Shown here piece by piece: positions 16,934 through 26,516 of a stretch of DNA of 64,000 nucleotides. The position numbers were made by a program, and so were the translations under genes. Under the pieces are notes generated by a model, which worked only from the letters and a program-made list of their open reading frames with translations, was not told the DNA's origin and did not search any database. Within the stretch, counting starts at the first letter, position 1. Each line of letters opens with the position of its first letter. The DNA is taken from contig NZ_CP121634.1 in assembly GCF_029714945.1 (NCBI RefSeq), positions 8,081,001 to 8,145,000 of the forward strand, read 5' to 3'. Origin of the DNA: Bradyrhizobium sp. CIAT3101 (GTDB taxonomy: Bacteria; Pseudomonadota; Alphaproteobacteria; Rhizobiales; Xanthobacteraceae).

Positions 16934-18319
16934 TCAGGCGAGTGGCTTGGGCAATTCGCCGAGATCCCAGAACAGCCCGGCCATCACCGTCAAGGCCTCT
17001 TCGGTCAATGGCAGCAGGATGTGCTCATTGGGCGCATGCTGGGAACAGCCGGGATAGGAGTGCGGGACCCAGATCGTCGGCAGGCCCAGGATCTCGGAAA
17101 ACACGTCGTTCGGCAGCGAGCCGCCGAAGTTCGGCAGCACCGCCGGCGCCTTGCCGGTGGTGTTTTGGACTGAATCCGCGGCCCATTTGATCCAGGGGCT
17201 GTCGAAATCAGTGCGCGAGGCCGCAAAGCTCTGCGCCGCCCGTACCTCGACCATCGGAAAGCCCTTTGCGACCAGATGGGCGCGGACGGCATCGATGAGG
17301 CCGTCAACCTTGGTGCCGACCACGAAGCGCAGTTGCAGCACGGCATTGGCGTGGCCGGGAATGGCGTTCGCCGGCTTCCCGATATTGCCCGACGACATCG
17401 CCAGAACCTCCAGCGTGTTCCAGGCATAGAGCCGCTCGGCCGCGGACAGACCGTCCTCGCCCCAATTCTCCGCAAGCGCCGGCTCGTCCTCGGTCGGCAC
17501 CACCTGCACATCGGCAAGATAGCTGCGGATCTGGTTGGTGAGCCGCGGCGGCTTCAGGGCATCGAGCTGAAGCCGGCCGTGGCCGTCGACCAGCGTCGAA
17601 ATCGCGTTGACCAGGATGGTCGCGGGGTTGGCGAGCACGCCGCCCCAATTGCCGGAATGATGGCCGCCGTCGCGCAAGGCCACGTCGAGATGGATGCGGA
17701 TGCCGCCACGGCAGCCGAGGAACAGCGTCGGCCGATCGGCCGACAGCCGCGGCCCGTCGGAGGCCATGAACAGATCGGCCTTGAGCGCGTCGCGGTTGAG
17801 GTCGCAGACCTTGCCGAGATCAGGTGAGCCGATTTCCTCGCCCATCTCGACGATGAATTTCGCATTGAAGCCGAGCTTGCCGCCGCGGGCCGCGCGCACC
17901 GCGCGGAGCGCGGCCATGTTGATGCTGTGCTGGCCCTTGTTGTCGGCCGTGCCGCGGCCATAGAGACGAATGCCCGCCGCCGTCGTGCGCCAGGGATCGC
18001 GGCCGTCGCGCCATTCGCCTTCCATGCCGTCGACGACGTCGCCATGGCCATAGATCAGCACGGTTGGTGCAGACGCACTCTCATGGTGCTCGGCGAACAG
18101 GAATGGCGACTTGCCGCTCGGGGATTCGACCAGGCGGCTGGTAAAATCGAGCGCGGCAAAAGCCGGCACCATCTCCTGTTCCAGATAGCTGCGCAGCTCG
18201 GCGGCGCGCGACGGATTCTGGCTTTCGGTCCGATACGCGACGCGGCGGTCGAGTTCAGCGAGGAACGCACCGGATTGGAAGTCGTCCCGGGCGCGGGCGA
18301 TGGCGTCGGCTCTGGTCAT
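16934..18319 (-). CDS. M20 family metallopeptidase
   Basis: About 461 aa, a di-zinc exopeptidase or N-acyl amino acid hydrolase of the M20/dapE/CNDP-like group. Metal and catalytic motifs are visible: YGHGDVVDG (first metal His and Asp), YGRGTADNKGQH (bridging Asp), EMGEEIGSPDLG (catalytic and metal Glu), and a C-terminal His in PHSYPGCSQHAPNEH. The dimerisation domain lies between roughly residues 190 and 310. ATG 18319 is preferred over an upstream TTG at 18334. The gltI gene follows 98 bp downstream on the same strand, so released amino acids may be taken up by that transporter, or they may share a promoter. Confidence 0.9.
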   Translation of the reverse strand: MTRADAIARARDDFQSGAFLAELDRRVAYRTESQNPSRAAELRSYLEQEMVPAFAALDFTSRLVESPSGKSPFLFAEHHESASAPTVLIYGHGDVVDGMEGEWRDGRDPWRTTAAGIRLYGRGTADNKGQHSINMAALRAVRAARGGKLGFNAKFIVEMGEEIGSPDLGKVCDLNRDALKADLFMASDGPRLSADRPTLFLGCRGGIRIHLDVALRDGGHHSGNWGGVLANPATILVNAISTLVDGHGRLQLDALKPPRLTNQIRSYLADVQVVPTEDEPALAENWGEDGLSAAERLYAWNTLEVLAMSSGNIGKPANAIPGHANAVLQLRFVVGTKVDGLIDAVRAHLVAKGFPMVEVRAAQSFAASRTDFDSPWIKWAADSVQNTTGKAPAVLPNFGGSLPNDVFSEILGLPTIWVPHSYPGCSQHAPNEHILLPLTEEALTVMAGLFWDLGELPKPLA

Positions 18320-18571
18320 TGCTTTCGTTTTCAAGGTTTCGAAGCGGGAGAGCGTAGCGGGCTACACTGGGCCTCGAAAGTGGCGGGGACTGGATAGTTC
18401 TTGGGTCGATCTTGCGATTTCGTTCTTGCGCTCTTGAGATTGGCTTGCCAAGGGCTGGAGGACCGCTGATTTTGGCCTTGCCAATGCCCAAGCATGTGCA
18501 AGAACGTCGCCAAGTTGGGGCGCACATCTATCATTCGAAGAGCGCTCAGTACAGGGCGCCAGGGGACCAGC

Positions 18572-19951
18572 ATGGCCAAGCAGATCAGGCTCAACGCATT
18601 CGCGATGAATTGCGTCGCGCATCAATCACCGGGCCTGTGGACCCATCCACGCGACCGCACCGCCGAATATAACCGCCTGCCCTACTGGATCGATCTCGCC
18701 AAGACACTGGAACGCGGTCGTTTCGACGGATTGTTCCTCGCCGACGTGCTCGGCGTCTACGACGTCTATGGCAATAGCCCTGACGCAGCCTTGCGCAATG
18801 CAGCACAGACACCGTCGAACGAGCCGCTGCTACTGCTCTCGGCGATGGCCGCGGTCACCAAGAACCTCGGCTTCGGCGTCACCAGCAACCTTTCGTTCGA
18901 ACCGCCCTACCCGTTCGCACGGCGGATGTCGACGCTCGACCACCTGACCGAGGGGCGGATCGGCTGGAACGTCGTTACCGGCTATCTCGACAGCGCCGCA
19001 CGCGGCGCCGGCAAGGACAAGCAGACCGGGCATGACGACCGCTACGACATCGCCGACGAATATATGGAGGTGGTCTACAAGCTCTGGGAAGGAAGCTGGG
19101 AGGACGACGCGGTGCTGCGCGACCGCAAGCGCGGCATCTTCACCGATCCCGGCAAGGTTCATCGCGTCAATCATGAGAGCGCGAATTACCGCATCAACAA
19201 CACCATCCATCTCAGCGAGCCATCGCCGCAGCGGACGCCGGTGCTGTACCAGGCCGGCACCTCGCCGCGCGGGCGGCAGTTCGCCGCCAAGCACGCCGAA
19301 TGCGTGTTCATGTCGGGCCCGTCGGCCAAGATCATTGCGCCGCGGGTCTCCGCGATCCGCGAGGAAGCCGCCAAGTTCGGCCGCAACCCGGCCGAGATCC
19401 TGATGTTCAACATGATGACGATCATCCTCGGCAACACCGAAGCCGAAGCAGCGGCGAAATATGCCGACTACCGGTCGCACATCAATCCGGAAGGCGCGCT
19501 TGCCTTGATGTCGGGATGGACCGGCATCGATTTCTCCGGCTACGAGCTCGACCAGCAGGTCCGCCACGTCCAGAACGATGCCGGCCGCAGCGCACTCGAC
19601 AATGTCACGCGCGGCGACCCCGACCGCGTCTGGACCGTGCGCGACGTCATCGAACATGTCGGCATCGGCGGTGCCGGCCCGGTCGTGGTGGGCACGCCGG
19701 AAAGCGTCGCCGACAAGATCGAGGATTGGTTCGAGAAGACCGACGTCGACGGTCTCAACGTCGCGTTTGCGATCTCGCCCGGCGATTTCGAGGACATCGC
19801 CGACATGCTGGTGCCGGAGCTGACCAAGCGCGGGCGCTACAAGTCCGAGTATGCGAAGGGGACATTGCGCGAGAAACTGTTCGGCGACGGCCGCGCCCGG
19901 CTCGACGCGCCGCATCCGGCGGCTGGGTATCGGGTGGGGACGAAGGGGTAG
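18572..19951 (+). CDS. NtaA/SnaA/DszA-type FMN-dependent monooxygenase (second)
   Basis: 459-aa LLM-class flavin monooxygenase. ATG 18572 (MAKQIRLNAFAMNC) with AGGGGA 5 bases upstream is chosen over an upstream ATG at 18494. Conserved blocks: VAHQSPGLWTHPRD near the N terminus, FDGLFLADVLGVYDVYGNS, GRIGWNVVTGYLDSAARG (about residue 128) and VLYQAGTSPRGRQFAAKHAE (about 225). It is a distant paralog of the 34-1401 protein. It is divergent from the M20 peptidase with a 252-bp gap that holds no clear gene. A separate FMN reductase is needed and is not adjacent. Substrate unknown; sulfur- or nitrogen-containing organics are typical. Confidence 0.91.
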   Translation: MAKQIRLNAFAMNCVAHQSPGLWTHPRDRTAEYNRLPYWIDLAKTLERGRFDGLFLADVLGVYDVYGNSPDAALRNAAQTPSNEPLLLLSAMAAVTKNLGFGVTSNLSFEPPYPFARRMSTLDHLTEGRIGWNVVTGYLDSAARGAGKDKQTGHDDRYDIADEYMEVVYKLWEGSWEDDAVLRDRKRGIFTDPGKVHRVNHESANYRINNTIHLSEPSPQRTPVLYQAGTSPRGRQFAAKHAECVFMSGPSAKIIAPRVSAIREEAAKFGRNPAEILMFNMMTIILGNTEAEAAAKYADYRSHINPEGALALMSGWTGIDFSGYELDQQVRHVQNDAGRSALDNVTRGDPDRVWTVRDVIEHVGIGGAGPVVVGTPESVADKIEDWFEKTDVDGLNVAFAISPGDFEDIADMLVPELTKRGRYKSEYAKGTLREKLFGDGRARLDAPHPAAGYRVGTKG

Positions 19952-19973
19952 GCGCGGCGCCACACCCTCAGTG

Positions 19974-20097
19974 TCGTCCCGGCGAAGGCCGGGACCCATA
20001 ACCCAGGGAGTAGATTGGCCAAGATGGGTCGTTCGGGATTAGCACCATCCACGATCGATAGATCACGCGGTATGGGTCCCGGCCTTCGCCGGGACGA
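19974..20097. repeat. Palindromic intergenic repeat, family C
   Basis: A perfect 27-bp inverted repeat: the arm at 19974-20000 begins TCGTCCCGGCGAAGG and the arm at 20071-20097 ends CCTTCGCCGGGACGA, with a 70-nt centre. It lies between the convergent monooxygenase and ThDP-enzyme genes. Confidence 0.9.
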
Positions 20098-20105
20098 CGA
20101 TGTGC

Positions 20106-21767
20106 CTACACCTTCCCGTCCACCATCACCTCGATCAGCTTGGTCCCCGGCCGGTTGAACGCCGACGCCAGCGTTGCCTTCAGCTCACGGGGATCGCTGA
20201 TCTTGATCGCCTCGCAGCCGAGCGCCTTCGCCACGCCGGCGAAATCCACGGGCGGATCGGCAAAATCCATGCCGACGTAATTGTCATCGCCATGGAAGGC
20301 GAGCAGGCGCTGCTTGATGATGCGGTAGCCGCCATTGTTGGCGATGACGACGTTGAGCGGCAGCTTGTGGTGCGCGGCCGTCCACAGCGACTGAATCGAA
20401 TACATCGCGCTGCCGTCGCCTGAGAAGCACACGACGGGCCGATCCGGATTGGCGATGCTGGCGCCGACCGAGGCGGGCAAGCCCCAGCCGATGCCGCCAG
20501 AGGCAAGGCCGTGATAGCCATAGCGGTCGCGGTGCGGACGCAAGTTAGTGATCTGACGGCTGGACGTGAGCCCTTCGTCGACGAGGATCGCATGATCGGG
20601 CATCGCCTCGACCATTTGCAGCACGAGATAGTCGGGATCGATGGGGCTGCGTCCCGCGGTCTTGCCGATCTGCTCGACCAAGGCCGCGCGGCGCGCGGTC
20701 CAGTTCTTCGGTGCGAGCTCGGCGAGACGCTGTTTCGCACGCTGCGCCAGCGATACGCCGCCCATCTCCTTCAGCACCGGGATCAGCGCGCGCAGCGTTT
20801 CCTTCACATCCGCCTTCAGCGCAATCTCGGCGCCGTAATTCTTGGCGATCTCCCAATCGACGAGACCGATCTGAACGATGCCGAGCCCGTCCGGCAACGC
20901 ATCGACCTCGCTATAGACGGACATCCGCAACGGATCGCCGCCGAGCGCGATCAACAGGTCGTAGGGCGCAAGCGTATCGCGCGCGACCTTTTGCACGCGC
21001 GCCAGCGTGCCGACGAAGCTTGGACTCTCCGACAGGAAGTGCGAGCCATACGGCGTGGAGGATTGGTAGGCGGCAGCCCCAAGCAGCTCGGCGAGCTCCG
21101 CAGCCTCCTTCAGCGCATCGCTCTTGACCACCTCGTCCATGGTCACGATCACCGGACGCTCGGCCTTCAGTAGTCGCGCTGCAAAAGCCCTGAGCGCTTC
21201 GTCCGACGGCTTGACGCGCGCGTCGATACGGGTGGAGCGGCCGAGATCGATACCGGCCTCGCTGTTGAGGATGTCGCCCGGCAGCGAGATGAACACCGGC
21301 CCGGTCGGCGGCGTCATCGCAACCTTGGCGGCGCGGCGCACGATGCGCGGCAGGTCTTCCAACCGCGTCACTTCCACGGCCCATTTCACCAGCGGCTCGG
21401 CCATGCGCACCAGCGGGCCATAAAGCACCGGCTCCATCAGGCCGTGGCCCTGCTCCTGCTGGCCCGCGGTCAGGATCATCGGCGTGCCCGTGAACTGGGC
21501 GTTGTAGAGCGAGCCCATGGCGTTGCCGAGGCCCGGCGCGACATGGACGTTGCAGGCGACGAGCTTGCCGGAGGCGCGGCTGTAGCCATCCGCGATCGCC
21601 ACCACCAGGCTCTCCTGCATCGCCATCACATAGGTGAGATCGGGGTGGTCCTTCAGCGCATGCATGATCGGCAGCTCGGTGGTGCCGGGGTTGCCGAACA
21701 GATGCGTGATACCCTCGTCCTTGAGCAGCGCGAGAAAGGCGGAACGGCCGGTGATCTTGTTCTTCAT
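20106..21767 (-). CDS. ThDP-dependent enzyme (acetolactate synthase / benzoylformate decarboxylase family)
   Basis: 553 aa from ATG 21767, with GGAGG 5 bases upstream. It has the three-domain layout: pyrimidine-binding domain with GITHLFGNPGTTELP and catalytic Glu52 in MAMQESLVVAIADGYSRA, a central domain (about 190-330), and a PP-binding domain with SGDGSAMYSIQSLW ending at IANNGGY (the GDG...NN ThDP motif, about residues 446-475). The N terminus looks more like benzoylformate decarboxylase/MdlC than acetolactate synthase. Likely reaction: non-oxidative decarboxylation of a 2-oxo acid or a carboligation. The nearby aldehyde dehydrogenase could oxidise an aldehyde product, but they are not in one operon. 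Confidence 0.88.
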   Translation of the reverse strand: MKNKITGRSAFLALLKDEGITHLFGNPGTTELPIMHALKDHPDLTYVMAMQESLVVAIADGYSRASGKLVACNVHVAPGLGNAMGSLYNAQFTGTPMILTAGQQEQGHGLMEPVLYGPLVRMAEPLVKWAVEVTRLEDLPRIVRRAAKVAMTPPTGPVFISLPGDILNSEAGIDLGRSTRIDARVKPSDEALRAFAARLLKAERPVIVTMDEVVKSDALKEAAELAELLGAAAYQSSTPYGSHFLSESPSFVGTLARVQKVARDTLAPYDLLIALGGDPLRMSVYSEVDALPDGLGIVQIGLVDWEIAKNYGAEIALKADVKETLRALIPVLKEMGGVSLAQRAKQRLAELAPKNWTARRAALVEQIGKTAGRSPIDPDYLVLQMVEAMPDHAILVDEGLTSSRQITNLRPHRDRYGYHGLASGGIGWGLPASVGASIANPDRPVVCFSGDGSAMYSIQSLWTAAHHKLPLNVVIANNGGYRIIKQRLLAFHGDDNYVGMDFADPPVDFAGVAKALGCEAIKISDPRELKATLASAFNRPGTKLIEVMVDGKV

Positions 21768-21883
21768 GTTTCCTCCAAGGAGCGGACGTTGCCGCAAGGA
21801 CGGATCACATGATGGCCGAAAGTTCAGGAGGCGCGCAAGGAAGCGTGGTCATGGCTGCCTTGCGTGGGCGCACCGAACGCGAC

Positions 21884-22027
21884 TCTCGTGTCCCGGACGC
21901 GCTGCAACGCGCAGCGTTGCTGCGCAGAGCCGGGACCCAAGAGGCGACACGGCACCCTACGGCGAGATGGGCCCCGGCTCAGCAGCGCATCACCGAAGAG
22001 GTGCTGCGCTGCGTCCGGGGCACGAGA
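21884..22027. repeat. Palindromic intergenic repeat, family F
   Basis: Outer arms TCTCGTGTCCCGGACGC (21884-21900) and GCGTCCGGGGCACGAGA (22011-22027) match at 16 of 17 positions, with further GCGCTGC/GCAGCGC-type internal hairpins. It occupies most of the gap between the ThDP-enzyme and GFA-family genes (both minus strand). Confidence 0.75.
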
Positions 22028-22043
22028 GCCATGTACGCGGCGG

Positions 22044-22547
22044 CTACATCTCCTCCCGACCCAGCTCGAAAGGATCCTCGCCGCTAGCGCGCTTCTTCTT
22101 TTTCGAGCGCTGCCAGACCACGCCCGGAAAGCCCTTCAGCGGCACCAGCGGCTCGCCGGTATAGGCCCATTCCTGCAGCTCCTCGATCGCGATGTGATAG
22201 AGCGGCTGGCGCCCGGTGCGCTCCTTGAACAGCGCGCGCGGGATGTTGACCATGTGCGGGCCGCGCGGGCGTTCATAGGCAATCGGCGTGCCGCAATGCG
22301 AGCAGAAGCTGCGCGCGGTCTTGGTCGCCTTGTCCTCGTAACGTGTCAGCATAGTCTTGCCGGAGGTGATGCGAAATCGCTTCTTCCAGCTGCCGACATA
22401 GGTGGCGTAGGCCGCGCCATGAGCACGGCGGCTGGCCGCGGAGTGATCATGCCAGGCCCAGCGCGCGGGGATGTCGATCTCGAAGGTGACCTTGCCGCAG
22501 AGGCACTGGCCGGTGGCAGTTCCTGCGGCGACTGCGGCTTTGGCCAT
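22044..22547 (-). CDS. GFA family zinc protein (CENP-V/GFA domain)
   Basis: 167-aa protein with the glutathione-dependent formaldehyde-activating (GFA) fold. Zinc-binding cysteines are visible at CLCGKVTFEID (Cys15, Cys17) and CSHCGTPIAY (about residues 93-96). The C-terminal 25 residues are lysine-rich and acidic (QRSKKKKRASGEDPFELGRE), beyond the core domain. Family members are loosely linked to formaldehyde or glutathione chemistry but most have no proven activity. It stands alone between two palindromic repeats. Confidence 0.88.
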   Translation of the reverse strand: MAKAAVAAGTATGQCLCGKVTFEIDIPARWAWHDHSAASRRAHGAAYATYVGSWKKRFRITSGKTMLTRYEDKATKTARSFCSHCGTPIAYERPRGPHMVNIPRALFKERTGRQPLYHIAIEELQEWAYTGEPLVPLKGFPGVVWQRSKKKKRASGEDPFELGREEM

Positions 22548-22586
22548 GGTCTCTCCTCATCGTCATGGCGCGCGACAATACACGAT

Positions 22587-22714
22587 CGTCATTCCGGGGC
22601 GCGACGAAGTCGCGAGCTATGATGCGCAATTGCGCATCGGAGAATCCATCGAACCTCAGGTTCAGGCAGAGGAATGGATTCCGGGCTCGGCGCTACGCGC
22701 CGCCCCGGAATGAC
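22587..22714. repeat. Palindromic intergenic repeat, family B (copy 2)
   Basis: Outer arms CGTCATTCCGGGG and CCCCGGAATGAC, as in 13508-13611, with a different centre (ATGATGCGCAATTGCGCATC and GAACCTCAGGTTC palindromes). It lies between the old-yellow-enzyme gene's 3' end and the GFA gene's promoter. Confidence 0.87.
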
Positions 22715-22724
22715 AGGAGAGAGA

Positions 22725-23852
22725 TCAGGCCGGCGTCAGTTCGTCATACCCCGGATAATCCGTATACCCCTTCTCCTCGCCACCATAGAACGTCGCACGG
22801 TTATACGGCGTGATCGGGTAATCGTGCTCAAGCCGACGCGGCAGATCGGGGTTGGAGATGAAGATGCGGCCGAAGGCGATGATGTCGGCGTGGCCGTCTG
22901 CGATCGCGGCATTCGCCGTCTCGCCGGTGAAACCACCCGCGGTCATCAGCACACCGCTGTAGTGCGGACGGAACAGCACCATGGCCGACGGCACGTTCTC
23001 CCAGTGGACGTCGGCACGGCCGGCGCCGCTGGAGCGTGGCTCGATCAAGTGCAGATAGGCGAGGCCGAGCTTGTCGAGCGCCTTCACCACATGGGTGTAG
23101 AGCGGCATCGGGTCGGGATCGGCGGAATCATTGGCGATGCCGTGAGGCGACAGCCGCACGCCGACGCGGTTCGCGCCCCAGACGTCGATCGCAGCCTGGG
23201 TCACTTCGAGCAGCAGACGGGTTCGGTTCTCGATCGAGCCGCCATATTGATCGGTGCGCTGGTTGCTGCGCGACTGCAGGAACTGCTCGAGCAGATAGCC
23301 GTTGGCGCCGTGGATCTCGACGCCGTCGAAACCGGCGGCGAGCGCATTCTTCGCGCCCTGCCGGAAAGCCTCGACGATGCCCTTGACCTCGTCGGTTTCC
23401 AGCGCGCGCGGGGTCTCGTATTCGGCGATCTTGCCGTCGGCGGTCATCGCCCGCATGCCTTCGGCCTTGATCGGGATCGCCGAAGCGGACACCGGCAGCT
23501 CACCACCATGGAACGAGGAATGCGAGACGCGGCCGACATGCCAGAGCTGGAGGAAGATGATGCCGCCCTTGGCATGCACGGCGTCGACCACCTTGCGCCA
23601 GCCGGCGATCTGCGCCTCCGAATAGATACCTGGCGTAGCCGGGTTGCCGCGGCCTTGTGACAGCACCGGAGAGGCTTCGGCAATCAGCAGGCCGCCCGGC
23701 GTGGCGCGCTGGCCGTAATATTCGGCGTTGAGCGGCCGCGGCGAAAAGCTCTCGCGCTCCGCGCGCATGCGCGTCAGCGGCGCCATCGCGACGCGATGCG
23801 CGAGCTTGTACGGACCGACCTGCAACGGTTGGAACAACGCCTTGAATTTCAT
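22725..23852 (-). CDS. Old yellow enzyme family alkene reductase
   Basis: 375 aa from ATG 23852. FMN TIM-barrel ene-reductase that uses NAD(P)H to reduce alpha,beta-unsaturated carbonyls, nitrate esters or nitroaromatics. FMN/substrate residues are visible: PLTRMRAE (Thr27, Arg29 region), LQLWHVGRVSH (about 101-111), His181/Asn184/Tyr186 in IHGANGYLLEQFLQSRSNQR, and GGFTGETANAAIADGHADII with AFGRIFISNPDLPRRL at the phosphate site. It resembles NemA/PETN reductase. It is downstream of an aldehyde dehydrogenase gene on the same strand, with a hairpin between, so joint expression is uncertain. Confidence 0.92.
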   Translation of the reverse strand: MKFKALFQPLQVGPYKLAHRVAMAPLTRMRAERESFSPRPLNAEYYGQRATPGGLLIAEASPVLSQGRGNPATPGIYSEAQIAGWRKVVDAVHAKGGIIFLQLWHVGRVSHSSFHGGELPVSASAIPIKAEGMRAMTADGKIAEYETPRALETDEVKGIVEAFRQGAKNALAAGFDGVEIHGANGYLLEQFLQSRSNQRTDQYGGSIENRTRLLLEVTQAAIDVWGANRVGVRLSPHGIANDSADPDPMPLYTHVVKALDKLGLAYLHLIEPRSSGAGRADVHWENVPSAMVLFRPHYSGVLMTAGGFTGETANAAIADGHADIIAFGRIFISNPDLPRRLEHDYPITPYNRATFYGGEEKGYTDYPGYDELTPA

Positions 23853-23893
23853 GGGGGCCCCGGATGTCTTTGAAAGGATGCGGATCATATAGC

Positions 23894-23926
23894 GAGGGGC
23901 GGCCACCGGAAAAGGCGCCGCCCCTC
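23894..23926 (-). terminator. Hairpin after the aldehyde dehydrogenase gene
   Basis: GAGGGGCGGC (23894-23903) pairs perfectly with GCCGCCCCTC (23917-23926) across a 13-nt loop. It lies between the aldehyde dehydrogenase stop (23973) and the old-yellow-enzyme start (23852). There is no T-run, so termination efficiency is uncertain. Confidence 0.55.
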
Positions 23927-23972
23927 ACAAAAGCAGATATTCCCCCGCGCGGAACGCGGGAGAGAACAGGCC

Positions 23973-25469
23973 TTACGCCGTCTTGACCCAGACGGCCTTG
24001 ACGTTGAGATATTCCTCGACGTGCTGCTTCCCGGACTCGCGGCCGTAGCCGCTCATCTTGTAGCCGCCGAAGGGCACTGCGGGGTCCATGGCCTGATAGC
24101 AATTCACCCACACCGAGCCGGCACGCAGACGCTTCGCAACCGCATGCGCCTTGGTGACGTCACGCGTCCACAGGCCGGAGCCGAGGCCGAAGGTGGTGTT
24201 GTTGGCGCGCTTGACCAGTTCGTCCATGTCCTTGAACGCGATCGCGGAGATGACGGGCCCGAAGATCTCCTCCTGCGCGATACGCATGTTGTCCTGGACG
24301 CCGGCGAACACGGTCGGCGAGACGAAGAAGCCCTTGGCAAGCGCGCCTTCAGTGACGCGGCCGCCGCCGGCAAGCGCCCGCGCGCCTTCCTTCTGGCCGA
24401 TGTCGAGATAGCCGGTGACGCGCTTGAGTTGCTCCTCGGACACGAGCGGGCCGATCTGGACGTTGGGATCGAGGCCGTTGCCGACTTGCAGCTTCTTGCC
24501 GAACTCGGCAACGCGGCCGACGAACTCTTCATAGACCGACTGCTCGACGAACAGGCGTGTGCCGGCGCTGCAGATCTGACCCGAATTGGCGAACACCGCC
24601 ATCGCGGCGCCCGGCACGGCGGCATCGAGATCCGCATCCGCGAACACGATGTCCGGCGACTTGCCGCCGAGCTCGAGCGAGACGCGCTTGAGGTTCCCGG
24701 CCAAGGCACGGATGATCGACTGGCCCGTGATGTGCGAGCCGGTGAAGGCGACCTTGTCGACGTCATGGTGCGAGGCGAGCGCGGCACCGGCGGTCTCGCC
24801 GTAGCCCGGCACGACGTTGACGACGCCGGGCGGAATGCCGGCCTCGATCGCGAGCTCGGCGATACGCAGCGACGTCAGCGGCGCCTCTTCGGCGGGCTTG
24901 AGCACCACGGTGCAGCCGGTCGCGATTGCAGGCCCGATCTTCCAGAGCGTCGCGGTGAGCGGGCCGTTCCAGGGAATGATGGCGCCGACGACACCGACCG
25001 GCTCCTTCAGCGTGTAGGAGAAGATTTCGCCCGGCAGCGAGTTCTCGATGGTCTCGCCATGGATCGCGGTGGTCTGGCCGGCATAGTAGCGGAGCATGCC
25101 GACGGCGCGGAGGCGATAGGCGCGGGTGCGGCTGAGCGGTGCGCCCATGTCGAGCGTGTCGAGCTGCGACAATTCGTCGAAATTCTTCTCGACGAGGTCG
25201 GCGAGCCTCAGCAGCAGGTTCTGCCGCTCGAACGGCTTGACCTTGCTCCAGGGACCTTCGAAGGCACGGCGGGCGGCGGCGACCGCGCGGTCGATGTCTT
25301 CCTTGTCACCCTCAGCGACGGTTGCGAGCAACTCGCCGGTGGCGGGGTTATGGGTCTCGAAGCGCTTGCCGGAAGCTGCATCGACCCACTTCCCGTCGAT
25401 CAGCATCTGCTTGTAGGAGCCGTTGGCGAACGGATGACGCGTGATCGGAATAGCCTGCGACACAGCCAT
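23973..25469 (-). CDS. Aldehyde dehydrogenase family protein
   Basis: 498-aa NAD(P)-dependent aldehyde dehydrogenase of normal length. Catalytic residues are intact: Glu266 in VSLELGGKSPDIVF and Cys300 in FANSGQICSAGTRLF; the oxyanion Asn is in IIPWNGPL; the Rossmann block AFTGSHITGQSI lies near 241. The C terminus KMSGYGRESGKQHVEEYLNVKAVWVK is typical of the class 1/2 betaine- or retinal-type group. AGGGAG lies 7 bases before ATG. It is divergent from an SDR gene, with a 192-bp gap. Substrate not assignable. Confidence 0.93.
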   Translation of the reverse strand: MAVSQAIPITRHPFANGSYKQMLIDGKWVDAASGKRFETHNPATGELLATVAEGDKEDIDRAVAAARRAFEGPWSKVKPFERQNLLLRLADLVEKNFDELSQLDTLDMGAPLSRTRAYRLRAVGMLRYYAGQTTAIHGETIENSLPGEIFSYTLKEPVGVVGAIIPWNGPLTATLWKIGPAIATGCTVVLKPAEEAPLTSLRIAELAIEAGIPPGVVNVVPGYGETAGAALASHHDVDKVAFTGSHITGQSIIRALAGNLKRVSLELGGKSPDIVFADADLDAAVPGAAMAVFANSGQICSAGTRLFVEQSVYEEFVGRVAEFGKKLQVGNGLDPNVQIGPLVSEEQLKRVTGYLDIGQKEGARALAGGGRVTEGALAKGFFVSPTVFAGVQDNMRIAQEEIFGPVISAIAFKDMDELVKRANNTTFGLGSGLWTRDVTKAHAVAKRLRAGSVWVNCYQAMDPAVPFGGYKMSGYGRESGKQHVEEYLNVKAVWVKTA

Positions 25470-25661
25470 GGCTGCACTCCCTAGGTTAGCTCATTGATTG
25501 GATTCGATCTGGCTCGATCGTTAGGTCGCGCAGAATACAGCGGTGCCGGATGAGCGTAAAGGCGGCGCGGAACGAAGATCTCCCATGCCGACTTGTGCAG
25601 GCTCGTGCGCGTGCCATGTTATAGCTCGACCGAACGCAACGCCATGTCCCGGAGAATAGCC

Positions 25662-26507
25662 ATGCCGCATCCTGTCATCACCAAGGGCAATGTTGCCGTG
25701 ATCACCGGGGGTGCATCCGGCATCGGTCTCGCCGCCGCCATGGCGTTTGCGCGCGCCGGGATGAAGGTGTGCATCGCCGATGTCGATGCGGGCCGGCTGG
25801 CCGAGGCCGCAACAAAACTGTCATCGATTGCGGGTGCAGCGAACGTGATGACGTCCGCAATCGACGTCAGCCGGGTCGAAAGCGTGACGGAACTGGAACG
25901 CGCCGTGGGCGCGCATTTCGGCGGCACCGATCTGCTGATGAACAATGCCGGCATCCAGCCGGGCAGCACAATGTTCGGCGAACCGGACAATTGGCAGCGC
26001 ATCATCGGCGTCAACATGTGGGGCATCATCAACGGCGCGCGCATCTTCGCGCCCAACATGATCGCGCGCGGCAAGGCCGGCCTGATCATCAACACCGGCT
26101 CCAAGCAGGGCATCACCACCCCGCCCGGCGATCCCGCCTACAATGTCTCCAAGGCCGGCGTGAAGGCGTTTACGGAAGCGCTGCAGCACGAGTTGCGCAA
26201 CACGAAAGACTGCCACATCACCGCGCATCTGCTGATCCCCGGCTTCGTGTTCACCAACCTCACCGCCAAGGGCCGCACCGAGAAGCCGGCCGGCGCGTGG
26301 ACGCCGGAGCAGACCGTCGATTTCATGATCGCCCGGCTCGAGGCCGGCGATTTCTACATCCTCTGCCCAGACAACGACGTGCCGCGCGCGCTCGACGAGA
26401 AGCGCATGCTTTGGGCCGCCGGCGACATCGTCGAGAACCGTCCGCCGCTGTCGCGCTGGCATCCGGATTACGCGGATGCGTTCAAGAACTTCGTCGACCG
26501 GAGTTAG
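25662..26507 (+). CDS. Short-chain dehydrogenase/reductase
   Basis: 281-aa classical SDR. ATG 25662 (MPHPVITKGNVAVITGG) is supported by GGAG 7 bases upstream; longer frames reach 25593. Nucleotide-binding GGASGIGLA at about residues 17-25, structural NNAG near 95, and the catalytic Ser...Tyr160...Lys164 set in NTGSKQGITTPPGDPAYNVSK. The last 60 residues (FYILCPDNDVPRALDEKRM) are longer than minimal SDRs. It is divergent from the aldehyde dehydrogenase, suggesting an alcohol-aldehyde-acid oxidation pair, which is inference. Confidence 0.9.
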   Translation: MPHPVITKGNVAVITGGASGIGLAAAMAFARAGMKVCIADVDAGRLAEAATKLSSIAGAANVMTSAIDVSRVESVTELERAVGAHFGGTDLLMNNAGIQPGSTMFGEPDNWQRIIGVNMWGIINGARIFAPNMIARGKAGLIINTGSKQGITTPPGDPAYNVSKAGVKAFTEALQHELRNTKDCHITAHLLIPGFVFTNLTAKGRTEKPAGAWTPEQTVDFMIARLEAGDFYILCPDNDVPRALDEKRMLWAAGDIVENRPPLSRWHPDYADAFKNFVDRS

Positions 26508-26516
26508 CCCGGGCGA